From: Streptomyces sp. NBC_00572
Lineage (GTDB): Bacteria > Actinomycetota > Actinomycetes > Streptomycetales > Streptomycetaceae
Length of the DNA stretch: 64,000 bases
Assembly (NCBI RefSeq): GCF_026341815.1
Contig: NZ_JAPENX010000001.1
Location: 6,262,001 to 6,326,000, forward strand
Reading direction: 5' to 3'
Shown here piece after piece: positions 33,267-41,563 of this stretch (the stretch's first letter is position 1; every line of letters begins with the position of its first letter). The notes under the pieces are model-generated. The model was not told where the DNA came from. It saw only the letters and a program-made list of their open reading frames with translations, and did no database searches. The translations under genes were made by a program, and so were the position numbers.

Positions 33267-33451
33267 GGGTTCCTCCAGTGCTGGCCGGCTTCCGGGCAGG
33301 GCCCGCATTCCATGGTCACCCGGGTCCGCCCGTTCGGCGAGCCGTGCGGCGGGGCGGCCGCACGCGCGCGTAGGACTGCCGTACCGGTCGGTGATGCCGT
33401 ACCGAACCGGTGTACGGAACCGGATGGGCATGCCCGGCGTCCCTCCCGGGC

Positions 33452-33817
33452 ATGAGCGAGAACCCCGACCCCGATGCGGACGGCGACGGCCGGACGGAGA
33501 GCGCCGTCGGCTGTCTGCTCGCCCTCGCCGGGGCTGTCGCCGCGGCGGTCTTCGCACTGCCCCGGGCCGCGTACAGCGTCGAGGGAGGGTTCGAGGCACA
33601 CGCACGGGACTGGAGTGTCATCCTCGTCGAGGTACCGCTGATCCTCCTCGCGGGCCTCCTCGTCCCGCCCATGACCTGGGCGGCCGCGACGCGGTGGCTG
33701 CGCCCCTGGGCGGCGTTCCTCGTCTGCGCGGCCGTCGTCGCGCTCGGCCTGTGGGCCGTCGCGGCCGTGTGGCATCCGCGCCAGGGCCCCGATCCGGGGT
33801 ACGGGCCCGGCATCTGA
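33452..33817 (+). CDS. Hypothetical small membrane protein
   Basis: A 121-residue protein starting at ATG 33452. An acidic N-terminal tail (SENPDPDADGDGRTES) is followed by three hydrophobic segments (about residues 19-40, 57-75 and 86-106) and a Pro/Gly tail. No family recognised. Confidence 0.6.
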   Translation: MSENPDPDADGDGRTESAVGCLLALAGAVAAAVFALPRAAYSVEGGFEAHARDWSVILVEVPLILLAGLLVPPMTWAAATRWLRPWAAFLVCAAVVALGLWAVAAVWHPRQGPDPGYGPGI

Positions 33818-33885
33818 CGGCCGTTCGAGGAACGGTACGGTGCCGGTCGGGCACCCCTCGGGGTCGGAGGAAGGACGAGAAACCC

Positions 33886-34377
33886 ATGACACAGGAGCAC
33901 ACCCGGCACGCCCTGCCGACAGTCGTCTCCCACCCGGTGGGCCATGTGGTCGGAGGACGCGACGAGGTACGGGACGACGAGTGGGGCGACGTCGTGTCGG
34001 TCATCCGGCTGGACGCGGAGGCCTTCGGCCCCGAGGCGCTCGCCGGTCTCGACGCCTTCTCGCACCTGGAGGTGGTCTACCACTTCGACCGCGTACGACC
34101 GGACGCCGTGCAGACCGGCGCCCGCCACCCGCGCGGAAACACGGAGTGGCCGCTGGTCGGGATCTTCGCCCAGCGCGGCAAGAACCGCCCCAACCGCATC
34201 GGCGTCTCCCGCTGCCGGCTGCTCCGCACGGAAGGGCTCGACCTTCATGTGCGGGGCCTGGACGCGGTCGCCGGCACGCCGGTCCTCGACATCAAGCCGT
34301 ACATGACGGAGTTCGGCCCCCAGGGCCCGACCACCCAGCCCGCCTGGGCGGACGAGATCATGCGTCACTACTACTGA
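33886..34377 (+). CDS. trmO: TrmO-like tRNA m6t6A37 methyltransferase (TsaA/UPF0066 family)
   Basis: A 163-residue protein starting ATG 33886 after GGAGGAAGGACG. The UPF0066 beta-barrel motifs are clear: SHPVGHVVGGRDEVRDDEW, HLEVVYHFDRV, and the SAM-site block GIFAQRGKNRPNRIGVSRCRLL, then VLDIKPYMTEFGP. The family methylates t6A37 of tRNA using SAM in E. coli (TrmO); actinobacterial members are shorter and not characterised, so substrate identity is inferred. Confidence 0.78.
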   Translation: MTQEHTRHALPTVVSHPVGHVVGGRDEVRDDEWGDVVSVIRLDAEAFGPEALAGLDAFSHLEVVYHFDRVRPDAVQTGARHPRGNTEWPLVGIFAQRGKNRPNRIGVSRCRLLRTEGLDLHVRGLDAVAGTPVLDIKPYMTEFGPQGPTTQPAWADEIMRHYY

Positions 34378-34400
34378 GCCGGGAGCCGGGAGCCGGGAGC

Positions 34401-34440
34401 GGGGAGCGGGGCGAGTCGGACCGCCGAGCCCCCGCTCCCC
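34401..34440. terminator. Hairpin terminator after trmO-like gene
   Basis: GGGGAGCGGGGC (34401-34412) pairs with GCCCCCGCTCCCC (34428-34440) with one bulged C. Short GGGAGCC tandem repeats (about 34380-34400) precede it. Confidence 0.55.
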
Positions 34441-34481
34441 GGTGGTGAATGTGCGTACGGAACTCGAACTAGGGTTTCCCC

Positions 34482-35246
34482 GTGCGTGTACTCCTGGTGG
34501 AAGACGACGAGCCGGTCGCGGAGTCCCTGCGGCGAGGGCTGCTGCGCTACGGGTTCGAGGTGGAGTGGGTCACCACGGGAGCGGCGGGGCTCGCCGTCAC
34601 CACGCCGTACGACCTGGTGCTGCTCGATCTCGGCCTGCCCGACACCGACGGGCTCGACGTCTGCCGGGCGCTTCGGCGGCGCGGAGACGTACCCATCATC
34701 GTGATCAGCGCCCGCAGCGACGAGACCGATCGGGTCGTCGGCCTGGAGATCGGGGCCGACGACTACGTCTCCAAGCCCTTCGGGGTGCGCGAGGTGATCG
34801 CCCGGATCCGGGCCGTGATGCGACGTGTGCGGCCGGCGGACCGGCCCGCGGGGCCCCAGTACTACGGGACCCGGCTGAGCGTCGACCGCAAGGCGGCGCG
34901 AGTCCGGCTCGACGGCGCCGAGGTGGCGCTGACGCCCAAGGAGTACGACCTGCTGTCGTTCCTCACCGAGGAACCGGGCGCCTTGATGTCCCGTGAGCAG
35001 ATCATGGAGGCCGTCTGGGACGCCAACTGGTTCGGCCCGACCAAGACGTTGGACGTGCACGTGGCGGGGCTGCGGCGCAAGCTGGCCGGGGCGGTGTCCA
35101 TCGAGGCCGTCCGCGGAGTCGGCTTCAGACTGGTCGTCGAGGCCGTCGAGGCCGTCGAGGCCGTCGAGGCCGTCGAGGCCGTCGAGGCCGTCGAGGCCGT
35201 CGAGGCCGTCGAGGCCGTCGAATCGGCCCGACCGGATCCGGCGTGA
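34482..35246 (+). CDS. OmpR-family response regulator with C-terminal VEA repeat
   Basis: A 254-residue regulator from GTG 34482. Receiver domain: acidic pair VEDDE, phospho-acceptor Asp in LVLLDLGLPDTDG, Thr/Ser and Lys in VISARSD and YVSKPFG. The winged helix follows (about 130-222: LTPKEYDLLSFLTEEPG, TLDVHVAGLRRKL, VRGVGFRLV). The normal end would be near GFRLV; instead a (VEA)9-VES tail encoded by a 9-bp tandem repeat extends it. Its stop overlaps the kinase start (GTGA). Confidence 0.92.
   Translation: MRVLLVEDDEPVAESLRRGLLRYGFEVEWVTTGAAGLAVTTPYDLVLLDLGLPDTDGLDVCRALRRRGDVPIIVISARSDETDRVVGLEIGADDYVSKPFGVREVIARIRAVMRRVRPADRPAGPQYYGTRLSVDRKAARVRLDGAEVALTPKEYDLLSFLTEEPGALMSREQIMEAVWDANWFGPTKTLDVHVAGLRRKLAGAVSIEAVRGVGFRLVVEAVEAVEAVEAVEAVEAVEAVEAVEAVESARPDPA
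35136..35216 (+). repeat. Nine tandem 9-bp repeats (GTCGAGGCC) in the regulator C-terminus
   Basis: Nine perfect copies of GTCGAGGCC encode (Val-Glu-Ala)9, followed by a diverged copy (GTCGAATCG). The unit is a multiple of three, so copy-number changes keep the frame. Confidence 0.95.
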
Positions 35247-36682
35247 TCAAGCGGCTGATCGTCAGCTACGTGGCGCTCGTCGCGGTCGCCCTCGCCGCCT
35301 TCACCGTGCCGGTCGCCTTCACGCTCACCGCGCAACTGCGGGGGGACACCGAGGAGTCCGTGCGCCGTGAGGCCACCACGATGGCGCTGCTGCTCGGGGA
35401 CGGCGACGAGCCCGCCCGGCAGGCGCTGGCCCGGATGGCGGGGGCGTACGCCGACGAGACTCCCGGCACCGTCGAGGTGGTCGCGGCCGACGGCACGAGC
35501 GCCGTACCCACGCTGCCCCTGCCGGCGGACCCGGACGACCCCGCGTTCGGCGAGGCGCTCGGGCGGGGGAGGACCACCGTCGACTGGGGTTCGCGGCTCG
35601 TGTGGGGGCCCGAGCTGGTGGTCACCGTGCCCGTGTACGCGCGCGGGGAGGCCGTGACGCGGGAGGAACGGATCGTCGGCGCGGTGCGCATCCGGTACGA
35701 GACCGCCGACCTCACCGGCCGGCTCTGGCGGATCTGGGGCTTCCGGGCCATCCTCGCGGTCGGCGTGCTCGCGGTCGCGGCCGGGCTCGGCGCGATCGTG
35801 GCCCGGTTGCTCACCAAGCCGCTGCGCCAGCTCAACGACATGGCCAGCCGCTTCGGCGACGGCGATCTCACCGCCCGCTCACCCGTGACCGGTCCCCAGG
35901 AGACGCAGACCCTGGCCCGTACGCTCAACCAGGGCGCCGAGCGGCTCGACACCCTGGTCGCCTCGCAGCGCATCTTCGTCGCGGACGCCTCGCACCAGCT
36001 GCGTACGCCGCTGACGGCGCTGCGGCTCTCGCTCGACAACATCGCGGACGGGGTCGACGACGAGTTCGTCCGCGAGGACGTCGACCAGGCCACCGCCGAG
36101 GTCGTGCGGATGAGCCGTCTGGTCAGCGGCCTGCTCGTGCTCGCCCGTGCCGAGGCGAAGGTGTCGGCGCCCGAACCGCTGCCCCTGCGCGAGCTGGTCG
36201 AGGAACGGCTGGACGTCTGGCGCCCGGCGGCCGACGAGCGCGGCGTGACCATCGTCCTCACCGGCGACGCCGACGACCGGCTCCGGGTGCTCGCGGGGCC
36301 CGGCAACCTCGACCAGGTCCTCGACAACGTCCTCTCCAACGCCCTGGAGGTCTCTCCCGACCGGGGGACGATCACCGTACGGGTGGACGTCGGCGGTCAG
36401 GACGAGGCCGTCCTGGAGGTCCTCGACCAGGGCCCCGGCATGTCCGCCGCCGAACAGGCCCGCGCCTTCGACCGGTTCTGGCGCGGCCAGGGGCTGACCG
36501 GCCGTACCGGATCCGGTCTCGGCCTCGCCATCGTCAAGCAGCTGGTCACGGACGACGGCGGCGGGGTGGCCCTCCGGGACGCGCCCGGCGGCGGACTGTG
36601 CGTACGGATCGGGTTGCGGACGCCGGCCGAGGCGCCCCGGTGGATCAGCCCTCGGCCGGCAGCACCGAGGAGTGGTGGTTGA
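35243..36682 (+). CDS. Sensor histidine kinase (HAMP, HisKA, HATPase)
   Basis: A 479-residue kinase from GTG 35243, overlapping the regulator stop. Two transmembrane segments (about residues 7-28 and 168-190) flank an extracytoplasmic sensor region. HAMP follows (ARLLTKPLRQLNDMASRFGDGDL), then the phospho-acceptor H-box VADASHQLRTPLTALRLSLDNI and the ATPase N, G1 and G2 boxes (DNVLSNALE, VLDQGPGMS, GRTGSGLGLAIVKQL). It phosphorylates the regulator encoded just upstream. Signal unknown. Its 3' end overlaps the convergent SgcJ-like gene by 38 bp. Confidence 0.93.
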   Translation: MIKRLIVSYVALVAVALAAFTVPVAFTLTAQLRGDTEESVRREATTMALLLGDGDEPARQALARMAGAYADETPGTVEVVAADGTSAVPTLPLPADPDDPAFGEALGRGRTTVDWGSRLVWGPELVVTVPVYARGEAVTREERIVGAVRIRYETADLTGRLWRIWGFRAILAVGVLAVAAGLGAIVARLLTKPLRQLNDMASRFGDGDLTARSPVTGPQETQTLARTLNQGAERLDTLVASQRIFVADASHQLRTPLTALRLSLDNIADGVDDEFVREDVDQATAEVVRMSRLVSGLLVLARAEAKVSAPEPLPLRELVEERLDVWRPAADERGVTIVLTGDADDRLRVLAGPGNLDQVLDNVLSNALEVSPDRGTITVRVDVGGQDEAVLEVLDQGPGMSAAEQARAFDRFWRGQGLTGRTGSGLGLAIVKQLVTDDGGGVALRDAPGGGLCVRIGLRTPAEAPRWISPRPAAPRSGG

Positions 36683-37157
36683 CGATCAGCCACCGGCCGT
36701 CCCGCTTCTCGTACGCGTAGGAGTAGCGGGCCTCGACGGCCTGGGTGGCGCCGGTCCTCGGGTCGGTGAGGTGGAAGCGGTAGAGGCCTGCGTCGATCGC
36801 CGAGTTCTCGTCCAGGACGGTGATCACCGAGCGGATCTTCTCACCCCGCGGCTTCTTCTGGAGGAAGTGCTCGAAGTAGTCGGCGATGTCCGCGTGGTCG
36901 GTACGGATCCGGGGCGAGGCGGTCGGCAGCAGGACGGCGTCCTCGGCGTACCGGTCGGTGACCTTCTCCGCGTCCCCGGTCCGCAGCGCCGCGTTCCACC
37001 GGTCGAAGAGGCCGGCGATCTCCCGCTCACCGACCTTGCCGCGCCTGCCGTCCTTCTCGCCCGCCTGGGCGATGCCGACCCCGGCGGTGAGGGTGCCGAG
37101 GGTCGCCACGGCGAGTCCGGCGGCCAGGACGGCACGGGTACGGGATATGGGCTTCAT
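36645..37157 (-). CDS. Secreted SgcJ/EcaC-type (DUF4440, NTF2-like) protein
   Basis: A 170-residue protein from ATG 37157 with a signal peptide ending GIAQA. The mature domain is NTF2-like: EIAGLFDRWNAALRTGDAEKVTDRYAEDAVLLPT, YFEHFLQKKPRG and SYAYEKRDGRWLIVNHHSSVLP, matching SgcJ/EcaC oxidoreductase-annotated and CaMKII-association-domain proteins. Biochemical role is unknown; these folds bind small ligands. Convergent overlap with the sensor kinase. Confidence 0.82.
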   Translation of the reverse strand: MKPISRTRAVLAAGLAVATLGTLTAGVGIAQAGEKDGRRGKVGEREIAGLFDRWNAALRTGDAEKVTDRYAEDAVLLPTASPRIRTDHADIADYFEHFLQKKPRGEKIRSVITVLDENSAIDAGLYRFHLTDPRTGATQAVEARYSYAYEKRDGRWLIVNHHSSVLPAEG

Positions 37158-37323
37158 CGGGACTCCTGCGTCAGGTGAACGTCCGCCGAACGCCGTTGCG
37201 TTCGCGTGCGGCCACTCTCGCGTCGCCCGGTACAGCGCCCGTACAACCCCCGTACAGCACACGGCAAAGGTACGGACAGGACACGCGCAGGCGGCCGCCC
37301 GTGGGATCGCCGCCGGGCGGGCC

Positions 37324-38664
37324 CTACGGCTCCACGACGCCCCGGACGACGCCGAGGTCCAGGAGGTCCCGTGGGCGCAGACGGAGTTGGTCCGCCGTGG
37401 TGTCGGACTCCTCCGGCGGGCGCTTGAGGATGGACGCGGCCGCCTCCGGGGCGATCACCGAGAAGTAACTGTCGGGCGTGGCCCAGAGGTTGTCGGGGGC
37501 GGCGAGGGCGAGCGCGCCGCCGGAGCCGCCCTCGCCGATGAGGAGGGAGGTGACGGGGACGCGGGCGGAGACCACGGCGGCGAACAGGTCGGCGATCGCG
37601 GGGCCCGCTCCGGCGCGCTCCGCCGCCGGGTCGTTGGCCGCCCCCGGCGTGTCGATGAGGGTGAGGACCGGGATCCCCAGCCGGTCGGCGAGCCTCACGA
37701 GCCGGGCGGCCGTACGGAAGCCGGCCGGGCGGGTCGCGGTCCCGCACTGCGCGGCGTACGCGACCGTACGGCCGTCGGGGAGCCGCCCGAAGCCGCACCG
37801 CATGCCCGGGTCGACGCCCCCGGAGCGGTCGCCCGAGATCTCCTCGCGGACGGAGAAGTGCGCGTCGAGGTACGTGGCGGCCCGGGGCCGCTCGGGGTGC
37901 CGGGCGCGGGCCACCGCTTCCCGGCCGCTCGCGGCGGGTGGCGTGACCGGGTCGCCGAGCGCACGCGGCGGAGCGACCGGGCCCTGCGCGGGGCGGGTGA
38001 GCAGGGAGAGCCAGCGCCCGAGGGTGCCGGGGAGTGCGTCGGGAGTCACGATCGCGTCGACGTGGCCATGGGCGAGCTGTGCCTCCGCCGTGTACGCGGC
38101 AGGGTCCGCGTCCGGCGGGCGGACGCGGGAACCGGCGAAGCCGACCTGGGCTCCGGGCAGCGCGAGGACCACATCCGATCCGGCGCCGAGCGTGGCCCAG
38201 CCGCCGCCCGTCGTCGGATCCCTCAGGACGGCGATCTGCGGCAGTCCGGCGGCCCGGGTGAGAGCGGACTCGCGGGCCAGGAACTGGAGTTGGAGAAGGG
38301 CGCGCATCCCTTCGTGCATCCGGCTGCCGCCGGTGGCCGGCAGCACGACCACGGGCAGTCGTCGCGCGCGGGCCAGTGCGTGGGCGGCGGCGGCCCGCGC
38401 GCCGGTCCGCTCCCCGAGGGAGCCGCCGAGGAACCGGAACTCGAAGGAGATCAGGACCACTTGTACGCCGCCGATCCCGCCCGTCCCGCAGACCACCGAC
38501 TCGGTCTCGCCGGTGCGGGCGGAGGCACGCGCGTGCGTGTCGGAGTAGCCGGGCCACCCGATCGGCCCGTCGCCGGTCAAAGGGCCCTCGGTGAAGGGGA
38601 GTTCGGTGAAGTCGTCGCCGGTGACGAGACTGATCGCCTCGCGTGCCGTCGTCGGGTCGCTCAT
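37324..38664 (-). CDS. Acetyl/acyl-CoA carboxylase carboxyltransferase (fused AccD-AccA type)
   Basis: A 446-residue crotonase-like protein with two carboxyltransferase halves. N-terminal half: DTHARASARTGETESVVCGTGGIGG, VVVLPATGGSRMHEGMRALLQLQ and GGGWATLGAGSDVVLALPGAQVGFAGSR (AccD-like). C-terminal half: FGRLPDGRTVAYAAQ, IPVLTLIDTPGAANDPAAERAGAGPAIADL and TSLLIGEGGSGGALALAAPDNLWATPDSYFSVIAPEAAASIL (AccA-like). No N-terminal zinc finger. It transfers carboxyl from biotin to an acyl-CoA. No biotin carboxylase or BCCP gene is adjacent, so it must use partners elsewhere. Confidence 0.88.
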   Translation of the reverse strand: MSDPTTAREAISLVTGDDFTELPFTEGPLTGDGPIGWPGYSDTHARASARTGETESVVCGTGGIGGVQVVLISFEFRFLGGSLGERTGARAAAAHALARARRLPVVVLPATGGSRMHEGMRALLQLQFLARESALTRAAGLPQIAVLRDPTTGGGWATLGAGSDVVLALPGAQVGFAGSRVRPPDADPAAYTAEAQLAHGHVDAIVTPDALPGTLGRWLSLLTRPAQGPVAPPRALGDPVTPPAASGREAVARARHPERPRAATYLDAHFSVREEISGDRSGGVDPGMRCGFGRLPDGRTVAYAAQCGTATRPAGFRTAARLVRLADRLGIPVLTLIDTPGAANDPAAERAGAGPAIADLFAAVVSARVPVTSLLIGEGGSGGALALAAPDNLWATPDSYFSVIAPEAAASILKRPPEESDTTADQLRLRPRDLLDLGVVRGVVEP

Positions 38665-38753
38665 CCGGGCCTCGCAGCTCGTCGACGGGGTGTGGGGGAG
38701 GGGCGGACCGGGGGCGTGGAGCCTCCCGGATCTTGCCCTCCCACCGTACCGTC

Positions 38754-40067
38754 CTACCGCGCGCCGCCCCCGCCGCCCCGCGCCGCACGGGCGTCCATCG
38801 CGTCGAACCATTCCGCGATCCGCGGTACGGACGTCCCGAACGCCCCGAAGTGGTTCACCGCCCCCTGGTCGACGACGGTCGCCTTCCGCCCGTGCCGGGC
38901 CAGGTCCGCCGCGCAGGCCCGGGAGTTGGCGATCGGCACGTCCCGGTCGCCGGTGGCCGTGTACAGGCGTACGGGCGCCTCCGGTCGCCAGTCGCAGGTG
39001 CCGTCGTTGGCGCGGAACGTGCGCAGCAGCTCGCCCGAGGGGTGCCGCAGCTTCTCCAGGAAGTCCGCGGTGAACAGCTCCTCCAGCGTGCCCGGCAGCC
39101 GTTCGGTGATCTCCTCCTCGCCGTGTGCGCCGTCGAAGAGGTCCTCGACGAACCCGGCGTACGGCGCCCGGAACACCTCGGCCGGGTCCCGGTAGAGCGG
39201 CCGGAGCCGGTTCTGGGCGGTGAGGAAGTAGGAGAAGTAGAAGACGGCGCTCCGGGGCTCCACGCGCCCGTCGAGGGCTCCGGGGGTCTCGCTGCCCTCG
39301 ATGTCGTACGGTCCGCTGATCGGGGCGAGGGCCCGCAGCCGGAACCCGCGGTCGGCCCCGCCGGCCAGCTCGCGGCCGAGTCCCATCGCCACCTGCCCGC
39401 CCTGGGAGAAGCCCGTCGCGTACACGTCGCCGGTGAGCGGCCGGTCGAGCCGCCGGGCGGCCTGCCGGGCCGCGCGCAGCATGTCGAGCGAGGCGGAGAC
39501 GGAGGAGCGGGTGTCCATGTACGGGTGGCGGCCGGGGCCCCGGCCGAGCCCCAGGTAGTCGGGAGCGGCGACGGCGCGGCCCCCGGCGGCGTACAGATAG
39601 GGGGAGAGCCGGCCGAAGCCCTCGCCCACCGACGGCGCGTAGTCGCGGTGCACCATCGTGCCGTGCGTGTCGGAGACCAGGGAGAGCCGGTGCGGGCCGC
39701 CCCGGGGCAGGACGAGGAGACCGGTGGCCGTGGTCGGCGCCCCCGTGGGGGTGACGGTGCGGTAGGTGAGCCGGTGGGCCGTCACCCCGTACCGCACGCC
39801 GCGTGCGTCGATCCCGGGCCCGGAGACGAACGCGGCCACCTCTTCCCGGTCGAGGGCGGCGACCGGGGTGATGTCGAGGAGGGTGCCGCGGCGGGTTTCG
39901 CCCTGCCGGTCCGCCGTGATCGCGGTGGCTGCCCCGGCGGGGCCGGACGCGGTGGCGGCGGGGGCGGCCGCGAGCAGGGTCATGACCAGGAGGGTTCCGG
40001 CGGCGACGGTACGCCGGGCGGTACGGCGCCGCCCCGCCCGGACCGGAGAACGTGTGTCGGTTGTCAT
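38754..40067 (-). CDS. Secreted alpha/beta hydrolase (lipase/esterase-like)
   Basis: A 437-residue protein from ATG 40067. Signal peptide, with an RRR-rich start, to about residue 40 (APAATA). The catalytic serine lies in VYATGFSQGGQVAMGLGREL (GxSxG). Conserved context is DTHGTMVHRDYAP, YLGLGRGPGRHPYMDTRSSV and the His-containing VVDQGAVNHFGAFG. This matches the actinobacterial secretory-lipase-like family. Substrate unknown. Confidence 0.82.
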   Translation of the reverse strand: MTTDTRSPVRAGRRRTARRTVAAGTLLVMTLLAAAPAATASGPAGAATAITADRQGETRRGTLLDITPVAALDREEVAAFVSGPGIDARGVRYGVTAHRLTYRTVTPTGAPTTATGLLVLPRGGPHRLSLVSDTHGTMVHRDYAPSVGEGFGRLSPYLYAAGGRAVAAPDYLGLGRGPGRHPYMDTRSSVSASLDMLRAARQAARRLDRPLTGDVYATGFSQGGQVAMGLGRELAGGADRGFRLRALAPISGPYDIEGSETPGALDGRVEPRSAVFYFSYFLTAQNRLRPLYRDPAEVFRAPYAGFVEDLFDGAHGEEEITERLPGTLEELFTADFLEKLRHPSGELLRTFRANDGTCDWRPEAPVRLYTATGDRDVPIANSRACAADLARHGRKATVVDQGAVNHFGAFGTSVPRIAEWFDAMDARAARGGGGGAR

Positions 40068-40252
40068 GGCGACGACGCTAGGGGTCGCCACCGCGTCGCG
40101 GACATCCCGTGGGCCCCCGGACGAGGGGTGGGGTTGGCCTCAACGGCCGGAGGGGGCAGGCAGGTTCAGCCGGAACCCCGCTACCGGTGTTCGGAACCCC
40201 CGTACTCCAGGGGGCCGTTGCCCGGCAGCGGCGGTTTCGGGGGCGTCGGCCG

Positions 40253-40705
40253 TCAACCGGCCGTCGCCGGCGTCTCCGTGCCGGTGTGTCGCCCGGCCGT
40301 CCCCGTCTTGCGGCGCCAGGGGCGCCACCCGCCGCGCGGGGGCCGGTCTGGCAGCCAGCCGAAGGCGAGCGAGCTGCCGATCAGCCCCAGCATCATCCCC
40401 ACGAAGAATCCGCCCAGGTTGGACGTCACCCAGCTCCCCAGGGACGCCAGCACGCCGACGACCGAGTAGAAGAGCCGCTGGCGCGGATTGAGGACGACGA
40501 GCAGTCCACAGATGACCATGAGCACGGGCAGGACGTAGCCGACCAGGCTGTCGGCCCCCGCCGTGAGGATCACGTTGATGCTCGCCCGCTGGGTCAGCAG
40601 GATCTCGCCTCCGCCCAGGGCGAGGGCGAGACCGGCGCCGAAGGGCCGCCGGTGCCGCCAGCGCCGGAAGGTCCGCCAGAGCTGCCGGGGACGGCCGGGC
40701 GCCAT
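40253..40705 (-). CDS. DUF6114 membrane protein
   Basis: A 150-residue protein with a basic N-terminus (RRWRHRRPFGAGLALALGGGEIL), four hydrophobic segments and a Pro/Arg/Thr-rich tail; it fits the Streptomyces DUF6114 family as I remember it. It starts two bases after the stop of the DUF6230 gene and is part of the same operon. The pair is conserved in Streptomyces; function unknown. Confidence 0.8.
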   Translation of the reverse strand: MAPGRPRQLWRTFRRWRHRRPFGAGLALALGGGEILLTQRASINVILTAGADSLVGYVLPVLMVICGLLVVLNPRQRLFYSVVGVLASLGSWVTSNLGGFFVGMMLGLIGSSLAFGWLPDRPPRGGWRPWRRKTGTAGRHTGTETPATAG

Positions 40706-40707
40706 GC

Positions 40708-41367
40708 TCAGCAGCCCTTCGAGCTGAAGCTCATGTGCAGGTCGGGGAGGGTGAACCGGACGGCGGTCGTGGCGTAGTTGGTCTGCCGCAGGTCCTTGAT
40801 GGTGACGGTGTCGGCCTGCTGCCCGAAGGAGCCGAGCGGGCCCTTGACCGGCGGTTTCTCGAAGGTGCTGGCGTCGCCGCCGATCTCGATGTTGTCGAAG
40901 TCGGCGAGCTTGCCGGAGATGTCGGTGGAGTCGGTGGTGAGCCCCGTGGCCTTCACGGGGGTGCCCTTGCCGCCCGCCGTGATGTGCAGGAACGTGCCGC
41001 CGAGTTCCACGCTCTGGCAGAGTTTGGTGAGTTCGGCCTCGCGGATCGCGGTGACGATGACGAGCACCTGACCGCCGGTGTCGCCGGCGTTGGGGCTGCC
41101 CTCCGCCATGTTGTCGAGGGCTCCGAACTGTCCGAAGCCCCTGCCCTCCATGGAGTCGGCGGTGACCGTGAACGGCATGCCGGAGATGGCGAACTGGGCG
41201 GCGAGCGCTCCTTGCGCGGTCAGCACCACGAGGGTGGCGGCCGCGGCCAGGGCGGGGACGCCCATCAGGGCGGCACGGCGGAAGCGGACCCGGCCGCGTC
41301 TGCCCGAACCGCCTTCGGGTAACGAGGTGTTCGTGTTCTCTTCGGGGGTGTCTTCGGACAGGGCCAT
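40708..41367 (-). CDS. DUF6230 family membrane-anchored protein
   Basis: A 219-residue protein from ATG 41367. A cytoplasmic basic stretch (RRGRVRFRRAALMG) precedes one transmembrane segment (about 37-57). The beta-rich extracytoplasmic part (FAISGMPFTVTADSMEGRGFGQFG, LPDLHMSFSSKGC) matches DUF6230. It heads an operon with the DUF6114 gene and lies downstream of a TetR regulator, which probably controls them. Confidence 0.82.
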   Translation of the reverse strand: MALSEDTPEENTNTSLPEGGSGRRGRVRFRRAALMGVPALAAAATLVVLTAQGALAAQFAISGMPFTVTADSMEGRGFGQFGALDNMAEGSPNAGDTGGQVLVIVTAIREAELTKLCQSVELGGTFLHITAGGKGTPVKATGLTTDSTDISGKLADFDNIEIGGDASTFEKPPVKGPLGSFGQQADTVTIKDLRQTNYATTAVRFTLPDLHMSFSSKGC

Positions 41368-41563
41368 GCGGTGCTCCTGACGTGAGTGAGGAAACAGACC
41401 TGCGCGGCGACGTCCTGGCGCGGACAGTTCCCCAACCTGCCTGGGTCTTCCTCGCGTGGTGCGGAGGCAGACGTGCCGCAGGGAACCTTTCGGACCGTAA
41501 GGCTTGCTGTTACCCGGGGTCAACCACCGTGCATCGGTGGTGTGCCGGGGCCCTGACGATCGA

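Noticed and set aside
35136..35216. The 9-bp repeat as a CRISPR-like or frameshifting tract
   Set aside because: There are no spacers and the unit is a multiple of three within an intact reading frame, so it is a coding minisatellite.
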